From positions 2,156,501 to 2,220,500 of the forward strand of contig NZ_LCTZ01000002.1 of NCBI RefSeq assembly GCF_001413955.1: DNA of 64,000 bases, given 5' to 3'. The notes under the pieces were generated by a model. That model was not told where the DNA came from. It was given only the letters and a program-made list of their open reading frames with translations, and did no database searches. Shown here piece after piece: positions 44,570 to 51,951 of this stretch (its first letter is position 1; each line of letters opens with the position of its first letter). Origin of the DNA: Flagellimonas eckloniae. GTDB taxonomy: Bacteria > Bacteroidota > Bacteroidia > Flavobacteriales > Flavobacteriaceae. The translations under genes were made by a program, and so were the position numbers.

Positions 44570-44955
44570 TGGAAGTGGTTCATAAGATTGGTAGAAGAAA
44601 AACTGCTGTTGCAAGAGTATATGTTTCAGAAGGAAAAGGAAACATAACTGTAAATAAAAAAGATTTAAAAGACTACTTTACTACAGCTACATTACAATAT
44701 AAGGTAAAGCAACCTTTTGCACTAACTGAAAATGAAGACAGCTACGATGTAAAGGTGAATGTGTATGGTGGTGGAATAACCGGGCAAGCTGAGGCGGTTC
44801 GTTTAGCATTGTCAAGAGCATTGTGCGAAATAAACGAAGAGCATAGAATAGTCCTTAAGCCTGAAGGTTTATTGACAAGGGATCCAAGAATGGTGGAACG
44901 GAAGAAATTCGGTCAGAAAAAAGCCCGTAAGAAATTCCAGTTCTCTAAACGTTAA
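44569..44955 (+). CDS. rpsI: 30S ribosomal protein S9
   Basis: A small-subunit protein of 128 residues, starting HKIGRRKTAVARVY and ending in the basic tail GQKKARKKFQFSKR that reaches the P-site tRNA. Motif GGGITGQAEAVRLALSRAL is intact. It is coupled to rplM by a one-base overlap of stop and start. It is followed by a terminator hairpin at 44998-45027. Confidence 0.98.
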   Translation: MEVVHKIGRRKTAVARVYVSEGKGNITVNKKDLKDYFTTATLQYKVKQPFALTENEDSYDVKVNVYGGGITGQAEAVRLALSRALCEINEEHRIVLKPEGLLTRDPRMVERKKFGQKKARKKFQFSKR

Positions 44956-44997
44956 TATTTTTGGTGCTGATGCACCTCATTATATAAGTTCATTGAA

Positions 44998-45027
44998 AAC
45001 CCTGAAATATTTCAGGGTTAAATTTTT
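44998..45027 (+). terminator. Terminator of rplM-rpsI
   Basis: A 22-nt perfect palindrome (AACCCTGAAAT and its inverse) followed by AAATTTTTAA. It separates rplM-rpsI from rpsB-tsf. Confidence 0.75.
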
Positions 45028-45167
45028 AACCAAGTTGTCGTTGTTCCAAAGAGCAAAAAAGATTGACTTTTTGGAATTTAGTTTAGCATCTAAATGAATG
45101 GGGCGAACAAATTTTGTGACCACCCACTCATTGGCTAATACAACGGAACGTAAACTAATTACAAAAG

Positions 45168-46334
45168 ATGGCAAGTAAAATTGAAGTTAAAGACTTATTA
45201 CAAGCAGGTGTGCATTTTGGACACCTAACAAGAAAATGGAATCCTAATATGTCTCCGTATATCTATATGGAGCGTAACGGAATCCACGTTATCAATCTCT
45301 ACAAAACAGTTGCAAAAATTGAGGAAGCCAATCAGGCCCTTAAAAAAATTGCCGCATCCGGAAGAAAAATTCTTTTTGTAGCCACAAAAAAACAAGCAAA
45401 GGATATTGTTGCTGAAAAAGTATCCAATGTAAACATGCCTTATATCACCGAAAGGTGGCCAGGTGGTATGTTGACCAACTTTGTTACCATTCGTAAAGCT
45501 GTTAAGAAAATGGCCGCTATTGATCGAATGAAAAAGGATGGTACATTTAAAACGCTTTCCAAAAAAGAAAGACTTCAAGTTGATCGTTTGAGAGCAAAAT
45601 TGGAAAAAAACTTAGGGTCTATTTCAGAAATGACACGATTACCTGGTGCTATTTTTATAGTAGACACCATGCGTGAACACATTGCGGTAAAAGAAGCTCA
45701 AAAATTGAACATTCCTATTTTCGCAATAGTTGACACCAATTCTGACCCAAGACCTATCGATTATGTTATTCCAGCAAATGATGATGCCGGAAAATCTATC
45801 GAAGCAATCATGACACAGGTTACCAATGCCGTTGCCGAAGGTTTGGCAGAACGTAAAAGTGACAAGCAAGAAGAAAAGCCAGCGGCGGCCAAAGAAGCTC
45901 CTGAGGCCAAAACTGAAGCACCAAAAGAAACAAAGAAAGAAGTAGTAGCTGAAGAAGAGGCTCCAGTGACTGAAGTAGCTGAACCTATTGCAGAAAAAGT
46001 AGAAGAGGTCGTTGCCGAAGTTGAAGTTAAGGAAGAAGTTAAAGCAGAGGAGAAAAAACCGAAGAAAGCGGAAAAGTCCAAGGCCGATGACCTTACCAAG
46101 ATTGAAGGTGCCGGACCAAAAGCGGCTGAAGCTTTAGTAAACAGCGGTATAGATACTTTTGCTGAACTTGCAAAAGCTGACCCTGAAAAAATCAAGGAAA
46201 TCTTGACTGAAGCTAGTTCAAGAATGGCTCATTTAGATCCAACATCTTGGCCAAAACAGGCAAAAATGGCTGCTGATGGAAAATGGGACGAATTAAAAGA
46301 ATGGCAAGACAACGCCAAAGGCGGTGTTGAATAG
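45168..46334 (+). CDS. rpsB: 30S ribosomal protein S2 with long HhH-bearing extension
   Basis: The core S2 fold occupies about residues 1-228 (GVHFGHLTRKWNPNM, FVATKKQAKDIV, TERWPGGMLTNF, DTNSDPRPIDYVIPANDDA). At 388 residues the protein is about 140 longer than Escherichia coli S2. The extra part is an acidic/Lys-rich, Ala/Glu-rich linker (about 230-303) and a compact tail with ADDLTKIEGAGPKAAEAL, GIDTFAELAK and TSWPKQAKMA. This matches the tail of ActC in the same window. It lies upstream of tsf. The 140-bp gap after the terminator must hold the promoter and leader. Confidence 0.97.
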   Translation: MASKIEVKDLLQAGVHFGHLTRKWNPNMSPYIYMERNGIHVINLYKTVAKIEEANQALKKIAASGRKILFVATKKQAKDIVAEKVSNVNMPYITERWPGGMLTNFVTIRKAVKKMAAIDRMKKDGTFKTLSKKERLQVDRLRAKLEKNLGSISEMTRLPGAIFIVDTMREHIAVKEAQKLNIPIFAIVDTNSDPRPIDYVIPANDDAGKSIEAIMTQVTNAVAEGLAERKSDKQEEKPAAAKEAPEAKTEAPKETKKEVVAEEEAPVTEVAEPIAEKVEEVVAEVEVKEEVKAEEKKPKKAEKSKADDLTKIEGAGPKAAEALVNSGIDTFAELAKADPEKIKEILTEASSRMAHLDPTSWPKQAKMAADGKWDELKEWQDNAKGGVE

Positions 46335-46415
46335 CCTAAAACTAATTTAACATTGACCTAAAACAAAACACCTAATCCGTGTTTTACTTTATATAAATTT
46401 TTAAATAGAGAAAAA

Positions 46416-47240
46416 ATGGCAAAGATTACCGCCGCAGAAGTAAATAAATTAAGAAAGACCACCGGAGCTGGAATGATGGATTGCAAAAATGCTTTGGTTG
46501 AAGCTGATGGTGATTTTGAAAAAGCAATAGAGATCCTTAGAAAAAAAGGACAAAAAGTAGCTGCCAAAAGAGCGGACAGAGATTCCTCTGAAGGTGCAGC
46601 TATTGCTAAGGTAAGTGCCGATAGCTCAAATGGGGTAATCATCTCTTTGAACTGTGAGACCGACTTTGTTGCAAAAAACGAAACCTTTGTGACCCTTGCA
46701 AATGATTTGGCTGACCTTGCTTTGGATTTTTCCAGTAAAGATGATTTCTTGGCTGCCTCTTTCAATGGAATGAGTGTTGCTGAAAAGTTGACCGAGCAAA
46801 CTGGTGTTATTGGAGAGAAAATTGAAATTGGAAGCTTTGAAAAATTAGAAGCTCCTTTTGTAGGTTCCTATATTCATGCTGGTAACAAGATTGCAACTTT
46901 GGTTGGTTTGTCAGCCGCAGTTGATGGTGCTCCAGAAGCTGCAAAAGATGTTGCTATGCAAGCTGCCGCAATGAATCCGGTTGCTTTGAATGAGGAAGGT
47001 GTTGATCAATCCGTTATTGATAAAGAAATTGAGATTGCCAAAGACCAGTTGCGTCAAGAAGGTAAGCCTGAAGCTATGCTTGAAAACATTGCAAAAGGTA
47101 AATTGAAGCGTTTCTTCAAGGACAACACCTTGGTAAACCAGGCATTTATAAAAGACAGCAAGCAAAGTGTAGCACAATACGTGAAGTCTGTTGATTCCAA
47201 TTTGGAAGTTACAGGATTCCAAAGAGTGGCATTGGGATAA
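46416..47240 (+). CDS. tsf: Elongation factor Ts
   Basis: Nucleotide exchange factor for EF-Tu, 274 residues. The N-terminal UBA-like domain reads ITAAEVNKLRKTTGAGMMDC followed by KNALVEADGDFEKA; the core has NCETDFVAKNE, the region that contacts EF-Tu, and AMNPVAL in the C-terminal half. The standard rpsB-tsf order is kept, with an 81-bp gap. A strong terminator follows at 47261-47295. Confidence 0.98.
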   Translation: MAKITAAEVNKLRKTTGAGMMDCKNALVEADGDFEKAIEILRKKGQKVAAKRADRDSSEGAAIAKVSADSSNGVIISLNCETDFVAKNETFVTLANDLADLALDFSSKDDFLAASFNGMSVAEKLTEQTGVIGEKIEIGSFEKLEAPFVGSYIHAGNKIATLVGLSAAVDGAPEAAKDVAMQAAAMNPVALNEEGVDQSVIDKEIEIAKDQLRQEGKPEAMLENIAKGKLKRFFKDNTLVNQAFIKDSKQSVAQYVKSVDSNLEVTGFQRVALG

Positions 47241-47260
47241 TCCAATTATTATAAGATTAG

Positions 47261-47295
47261 AAAAGCCCGCTTCCTAAAGGAATCGGGCTTTTTAT
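47261..47295 (+). terminator. Terminator of rpsB-tsf
   Basis: Stem AAAAGCCCG-c-TTCC with GGAA-t-CGGGCTTTTT, loop TAAA. It has a T run on the plus strand and also an A run, so it may serve the convergent DUF4097 operon. Confidence 0.85.
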
Positions 47296-47320
47296 TTATA
47301 TCAATATTAAGGACACTGTA

Positions 47321-48130
47321 TTATTTCGACTTTATCAAAATATCGCCATTAAAAGTTTTAAAGAGCATTTCCGGGCCACCCCCATTTATCTTCCCCCTCA
47401 CCCACTGTTCCAGCTTAACTTTATATGTGCCTGATGAGCTATTTTTATTCACTTCAGGTTTATTTACTACAACCTGCATATCAAAATCTGTAAATATCTC
47501 TCCCATATCGGACTTTGCCTTTACATCAGCTTTTAATGAGCTTGGAAAGATAATCTCTACATCACCATTTAAACTACTAAAAGCCATATTGGCATCGCTA
47601 TCAATACTATTGAATTCAACCTTAATATCTCCATTAACAGTATCTGTGGAAGCGGAACCACTTACTGACTCCAGAGTTATTTCACCATTAACGTTACTTA
47701 TCTCCATTTCTCCATTAACTCCTTTAACGGAAATATTGCCATCATTGACGGTAGATAGTTTAAGTGAAAAATTCTTAGGAACCTTCACATCCAAATTCGT
47801 AATCTTATTCCATTGTTCATTAATGATGTGGACAACATTGTTCTTTTCCTCCGCACCTATATTTAAAGAGGAACCTTCAATGCGCTTCATACCCTCTCGA
47901 TTATTCTTTTCTTTATAATGATGTTTTTCACTCCCAAAGGATGCCTTTACAACCACTTCTTTCCCTTCGTAAGCTGCTACGTTTATAGAACCAGAGATTT
48001 GATCTATGACCAATTTTCCTGGACTGATTGGATTACTTAAAGGAACCGAAAATAGATTTATACTTTTTTCTTGTGCCGATAAATTACTTGTAAAAAATAC
48101 AATTGCAATTAGTAGTATTATTTTTTTCAT
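47321..48130 (-). CDS. DUF4097 (adhesin-like beta-helix) protein B
   Basis: A 269-residue exported protein: signal ending NLSAQ, then repeated short beta strands (GNISVKGVNGEMEISNVNGEIT style, with the recurring N-G-D/E-I pattern) typical of DUF4097, probably a right-handed beta-helix. The start at 48130 is chosen over the in-frame ATG at 48157 because it gives a proper signal and lies 4 nt after the stop of the preceding gene. It is last in the sigma/anti-sigma operon. Function is unknown; location is periplasmic or envelope. Confidence 0.82.
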   Translation of the reverse strand: MKKIILLIAIVFFTSNLSAQEKSINLFSVPLSNPISPGKLVIDQISGSINVAAYEGKEVVVKASFGSEKHHYKEKNNREGMKRIEGSSLNIGAEEKNNVVHIINEQWNKITNLDVKVPKNFSLKLSTVNDGNISVKGVNGEMEISNVNGEITLESVSGSASTDTVNGDIKVEFNSIDSDANMAFSSLNGDVEIIFPSSLKADVKAKSDMGEIFTDFDMQVVVNKPEVNKNSSSGTYKVKLEQWVRGKINGGGPEMLFKTFNGDILIKSK

Positions 48131-48134
48131 GACA

Positions 48135-48995
48135 TTATATTTTTTTGATGAATACATTTCCGTTTAAAGTTTCAAAGTCAAAATCAACTTGGCCGTTTCC
48201 AATTTGCACAACAGGTTTGACCTCAAATTTGTATTTCGCCTTACCTCCCTGTTCTTTATTGGTTTTCATAAATTGTTTGTTAATATCAAAATCCGTGAAC
48301 ATTTCCCCGTTCATACTTTTAAAGGAAATATTTGCCGATAGTGCTTTTTGGTATGATATATTGATGTCTCCATTCAAAGAATAATATTTCGAAGGACTTT
48401 TTGGGTTTTCAGTATACGAAATATTAACAGCCCCATTGATACAATTTACCTTTGTTTTTCCTGTAACATTACTGAGCGTAATCCCTCCATTTACATTTTC
48501 TGCCTGTAAATAAGTTCCCTTAGTGTTTTTAACTGAAACTTCACCATTGTTCACTGTACTTACATTAATCTGGACCGAATAAGGCACCTTGATTTTAAAG
48601 TCCATTTGATGTTCATAGGGTGGTTCTTGATAATTATTGCACCAGTTATATTTAAGTTGATTTTTATCAAACTCAATATAAGGTGCATCGGGGTGTAAGA
48701 ATACCTTATCATCTTCCTGAATAACTTGAAGCGAAAGTTCTTGTTTTCCCAACTCCAAATCCGTGGAGTTGTCTGCTGTAATTGTTTTTTCAACAGCAAC
48801 CATAATCGTACTTCCGCTATAGCCTTCCACCGAAATAGAGCCAAAAACATTTTTTACTATTACCGTATTTTCCGTACTGTTGGAAAACGGTATCTCTTTT
48901 TTAATTACCTCTGTAAATTCCCCTTTCTGTGCTTCTGTGCATTGTATGCCTACCAATGAGGATAGACATACCATAAAAATTAATTGCTTCATCAT
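48135..48995 (-). CDS. DUF4097 (adhesin-like beta-helix) protein A
   Basis: A 286-residue exported paralogue of protein B. The signal ends near CTEAQ; Gln before the Cys makes a lipobox unlikely. Repeated strands follow, such as NNGEVSVKNTKG, AENVNGGITLSNVTGKT and GAVNISYTENP. It is 58 bp downstream of the HEAT-repeat anti-sigma-like gene and just upstream of protein B. The pair is probably a target of the sigma factor and coexpressed with it. ATGs at 48995 and 48992 are both possible. No ligand or enzyme motif is seen. Confidence 0.82.
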   Translation of the reverse strand: MMKQLIFMVCLSSLVGIQCTEAQKGEFTEVIKKEIPFSNSTENTVIVKNVFGSISVEGYSGSTIMVAVEKTITADNSTDLELGKQELSLQVIQEDDKVFLHPDAPYIEFDKNQLKYNWCNNYQEPPYEHQMDFKIKVPYSVQINVSTVNNGEVSVKNTKGTYLQAENVNGGITLSNVTGKTKVNCINGAVNISYTENPKSPSKYYSLNGDINISYQKALSANISFKSMNGEMFTDFDINKQFMKTNKEQGGKAKYKFEVKPVVQIGNGQVDFDFETLNGNVFIKKI

Positions 48996-49053
48996 TTTTA
49001 AATTTGACTGTTCGTGATTTGATTTGTCCCAAATAGGACGATTGATAAATAAA

Positions 49054-49848
49054 CTAGATTATTGATTCTATAGAATGCTCTATTTTTTTCTTGACCGTAG
49101 TATCCAATTGTTTTTCCTTTAATAGTTGTTTAAATGGTTCTATTGATGCTTTTTCTTGTAAGGCAACCATAAGATTTGCCAATGTTATCTGCAAGATTGG
49201 GGATTCTTGATTAGGTATTGACTGTACCAATCCCTGACGAACCAATGGATTGTCCACATAATTGGTCAACGACTCTATTGCTGCCAATCTAACATTTACA
49301 TTAGAATCCTTATTTAAGGTTTGCAACAACGCTTTGACCACCATTTCATCAACATCTCCAACTTTATTAGCCTCACTAACTCCTTGCAATCGCTGATTAG
49401 CAGAAGGCTGTTCTAAAAGGGTAAGGATCAACTTTTGACGCACATCATCCGTTTCCGCATTGGACGCAGCAACTTCAATTGTATTCGTACTGTCAGAAGA
49501 ATTCATATAATATCCAATTCCTAGGCCCAGCCCCAACAAAAGCATACCATAAGCCAATTGCGGTTTAAAAATTTCTGCCAATCCTTGTAAAAACATACTC
49601 CAACCGCTTTTCTTAATCGTATTCTCCACTTCTTTGTTGAGCATATTAAAAAAAGTATCGTCCATTTTCGCAGAAGGTTCAGGGGTTTTCAATTCCTTCA
49701 CCATCTTCCAAGTATCCGCCAACTCATCAAACTGAGTTTGGCATTCAACATTTTCGTCTAAAAAAATTTTGAATTTTTTGCTCTCCTCCTCAGACATAGT
49801 CCCCGTCATATAATCCATGCATTGCAGCTCAAATTTTTCTTTGTCCAT
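49054..49848 (-). CDS. Membrane anti-sigma-like protein with periplasmic HEAT repeats
   Basis: A 264-residue protein: a cytoplasmic part of about 95 residues (YMTGTMSEEESKKFKIFLDENVECQ) resembling the anti-sigma zinc-finger fold without the His-x3-Cys-x2-Cys ligands; one transmembrane segment (about 98-115, AYGMLLLGLGLGIGYYM); then HEAT-type helical repeats (LQGVSEANKVGDVDEMVV, VRLAAIESLTNYVDNPLVRQG). It begins 2 nt after the sigma gene. By position it should hold the sigma factor at the membrane, with the HEAT part as sensor; this is inferred. Confidence 0.82.
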   Translation of the reverse strand: MDKEKFELQCMDYMTGTMSEEESKKFKIFLDENVECQTQFDELADTWKMVKELKTPEPSAKMDDTFFNMLNKEVENTIKKSGWSMFLQGLAEIFKPQLAYGMLLLGLGLGIGYYMNSSDSTNTIEVAASNAETDDVRQKLILTLLEQPSANQRLQGVSEANKVGDVDEMVVKALLQTLNKDSNVNVRLAAIESLTNYVDNPLVRQGLVQSIPNQESPILQITLANLMVALQEKASIEPFKQLLKEKQLDTTVKKKIEHSIESII

Positions 49849-49850
49849 TT

Positions 49851-50405
49851 CTACCTTATTTCCAATTGTAAAAAAATTGTTCGTAAATCCTTTAGGGCTC
49901 TATGCACCCTTACTTTGGCAGCGCCTTCTGTACAACCAACAATTTCTGCTATTTCAGCAAATTTCAAGTCTCTATACTTGCTTAAAATCAATAGTTCCCT
50001 TTTCTCTTCGGGCAGTCTTTCCAGAGCTTGTTTCAACAAAACCGTATTGCCCTCCATTTCAATTTTCTCATTTAGAAAATCATCAATCCCGGTTCTAACA
50101 TTTTCAGGAGAAATTCCTTTTGAAACATTTTCTTTCACCGTCTTTTTATGATAATCGTAATTCACGTTTCTTGCCATCCTAAACATCCAAGCTGGAAATG
50201 AGCCATCACCTGTATACGACTCCTTATACTTTAGCATTCTTTCAAATACATTTTGAACCAAATCCTCACTAACGGAAGGGTTATTTCCCAAATTGTAAAA
50301 GAATCCGAACAATCTTTTTTTATGACGTTCGTACAGTAATCCCAGTTTATCCAAATCCCCAGATTTTACTTTGAGCATAAGAAAGTTGTCGGTTAGTGTC
50401 TGCAA
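49851..50405 (-). CDS. ECF-type RNA polymerase sigma factor
   Basis: A 184-residue group IV sigma factor: region 2 (SVSEDLVQNVFERMLKYKE, FPAWMFRMARNVNYDYHKK) recognises the -10 element and melts DNA; region 4 (LPEEKRELLILSKYRDLKF, EIVGCTEGAAKVRVHRALKDL) is a helix-turn-helix for the -35. It is first in an operon with an anti-sigma-like protein and two DUF4097 proteins. A CTGTAAC-N17-GTATATC element 30 nt upstream suggests autoregulation. The inducing signal is unknown, probably envelope-related. Confidence 0.93.
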   Translation of the reverse strand: MQTLTDNFLMLKVKSGDLDKLGLLYERHKKRLFGFFYNLGNNPSVSEDLVQNVFERMLKYKESYTGDGSFPAWMFRMARNVNYDYHKKTVKENVSKGISPENVRTGIDDFLNEKIEMEGNTVLLKQALERLPEEKRELLILSKYRDLKFAEIAEIVGCTEGAAKVRVHRALKDLRTIFLQLEIR

Positions 50406-50434
50406 TTTGATGTTGTTGTTTTGGCTTGTTGAAG

Positions 50435-50465
50435 GATATACTTTGGTTTTCCAAAAAGGTTACAG
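50435..50465 (-). promoter_or_regulatory. Candidate autoregulatory ECF promoter
   Basis: On the minus strand CTGTAAC (50465-50459), 17-nt spacer, GTATATC (50441-50435). An AAC motif in the -35 and GT at the -10 fit ECF promoters. Transcription would start near 50428, 23 nt before the sigma gene. Confidence 0.45.
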
Positions 50466-50529
50466 AATGTATGATTTTTTTTATCAATATATTCTTGAAT
50501 CATATCTTTTTCCAATAATTCTTCATAAA

Positions 50530-50547
50530 TATTTTTGATTATTTTTG
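50530..50547 (+). promoter_or_regulatory. Overlapping -7 boxes before pyrH
   Basis: TATTTTTG occurs twice, at 50530-50537 and 50540-50547, both matching TAnnTTTG. They are 22-32 nt before the pyrH ATG. No TTG lies at the right distance, so the true promoter is uncertain. Confidence 0.3.
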
Positions 50548-50569
50548 TCCGGACTTCAAGATATCCTCA

Positions 50570-51277
50570 ATGCAATACAAAAGAATTTTATTAAAATTAA
50601 GCGGAGAAGCCCTAATGGGTGAACAGCAATATGGAATTGACCCAGTACGTCTTTCAGAATACGCAGAAGACATTAAGGCGGTCATTGCCAAAGGTATTGA
50701 AGTCGCTATAGTTATTGGTGGAGGTAATATTTTTAGGGGACTTTCGGGTGCAAGCCAAGGTATGGATCGTGTACAAGGCGACCATATGGGCATGCTGGCA
50801 ACCGTAATCAATGGTCTTGCATTGCAAAGTGCATTGGAACTTCAGGGTGTTGAAACCAGACTGCAATCCGCCATAAAAATCAATGAGGTTGCAGAACCTT
50901 TTATTAGACGGAGAGCAATACGGCATTTGGAAAAAGGAAGAGTTGTTATTTTTGGGGGCGGTACTGGAAATCCATATTTCACCACAGATTCTGCAGCAGT
51001 TTTGAGAGCTATTGAAATAAAAGCTGATGTTATTCTTAAGGGAACACGAGTGGATGGAATCTATACTTCCGACCCTGAAAAAGATAAAAATGCCACTAAG
51101 TTTGATTCCATTTCATTTAACGAAGTTCTTTCTAAGGGGTTAAAGGTCATGGATACCACGGCCTTTACGTTAAGCCAGGAAAACGAACTTCCAATTGTGG
51201 TATTTGATATGAATACAAGGGGGAATCTAATGAAATTGGTTTCTGGAGAGAACATTGGAACGGTTGTAAATCTTTAA
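50570..51277 (+). CDS. pyrH: UMP kinase
   Basis: Phosphorylates UMP to UDP in pyrimidine nucleotide synthesis, 235 residues, amino acid kinase fold. [11 protein letters not shown] and [10 protein letters not shown] form the phosphate-binding loops; later motifs are [18 protein letters not shown] and [14 protein letters not shown]. Standard length. Next to frr as in many bacteria, with a 41-bp gap and likely cotranscription. Confidence 0.98.
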   Translation: MQYKRILLKLSGEALMGEQQYGIDPVRLSEYAEDIKAVIAKGIEVAIVIGGGNIFRGLSGASQGMDRVQGDHMGMLATVINGLALQSALELQGVETRLQSAIKINEVAEPFIRRRAIRHLEKGRVVIFGGGTGNPYFTTDSAAVLRAIEIKADVILKGTRVDGIYTSDPEKDKNATKFDSISFNEVLSKGLKVMDTTAFTLSQENELPIVVFDMNTRGNLMKLVSGENIGTVVNL

Positions 51278-51318
51278 ATTGGTATAGCCTTTGATACCAA
51301 CTATTAAAATTTAAAATT

Positions 51319-51873
51319 ATGAACGAAGAAGTAACTTTTATCATTGACAGTACTAAGGAAAGTATGGATGGCAGTATTGCTCATTTGGAAAAGGCTTTGA
51401 TCAAGATACGTGCAGGTAAAGCTAGTCCAGTAATGCTATCAACAGTTATGATAGAATATTATGGGTCCGTAACACCTCTTTCACAAGTATCAAACATTAA
51501 TACTCCAGATGCACGGACTATTTCCGTACAGCCTTGGGAAAAAAGCATCCTTCAAGATATAGAGACAGCCATTACAAATTCCAACTTGGGTTTTAACCCT
51601 ATGAACAATGGTGAAATGATTATAATCAACGTTCCGCCATTAACCGAAGAACGTAGGGTGCAATTGGTAAAACAGGCAAAGGCTGAAGCTGAAGATGCAA
51701 AAGTAAGTATCCGAAGTGCCAGACAGGAAGCCAATAAGGAGCTTAAAGGTTTGGAAATCTCCGAAGACCTACAAAAAAATGCCGAGGTGGATGTTCAAGA
51801 GCTCACAGATAGCTATAGCAAAAAAGTTGATGCCATTTTTGCAGTGAAGGAAGCCGAAATAATGAAGGTTTAA
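51319..51873 (+). CDS. frr: Ribosome recycling factor
   Basis: Splits post-termination ribosomes together with EF-G, 184 residues. Typical segments are HLEKALIKIRAGKASPVML at the start of helix 1, VSNINTPDARTISVQPW in domain II, and INVPPLTEERRVQLVKQAK. Length and order are normal; it follows pyrH. Confidence 0.98.
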   Translation: MNEEVTFIIDSTKESMDGSIAHLEKALIKIRAGKASPVMLSTVMIEYYGSVTPLSQVSNINTPDARTISVQPWEKSILQDIETAITNSNLGFNPMNNGEMIIINVPPLTEERRVQLVKQAKAEAEDAKVSIRSARQEANKELKGLEISEDLQKNAEVDVQELTDSYSKKVDAIFAVKEAEIMKV

Positions 51874-51926
51874 ATTTCATCCAAATTTACCATTGGCTTT
51901 CTTTAGGAACACCGCTTATCATTCTA

Positions 51927-51934
51927 TACCTTTG
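51927..51934 (+). promoter_or_regulatory. Candidate -7 box before the MMPL transporter gene
   Basis: TACCTTTG matches TAnnTTTG, 17 nt before the ATG. The nearest TTG is 31 nt upstream, too far for the normal spacing. Confidence 0.25.
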
Positions 51935-51951
51935 CCGCCAATAAAACCCAT

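Noticed and set aside
44980..45174. Minus-strand frame of 64 codons between rpsI and rpsB
   Set aside because: It runs through the terminator palindrome and the rpsB start region, with no recognisable start context or family.
45761..46195. Long Ser/Ala-rich minus-strand frame opposite rpsB, and a similar one opposite infB at 13697-13999
   Set aside because: Complementary reading of Lys/Glu/Ala-rich linkers commonly gives long open frames. The sense genes are certain.
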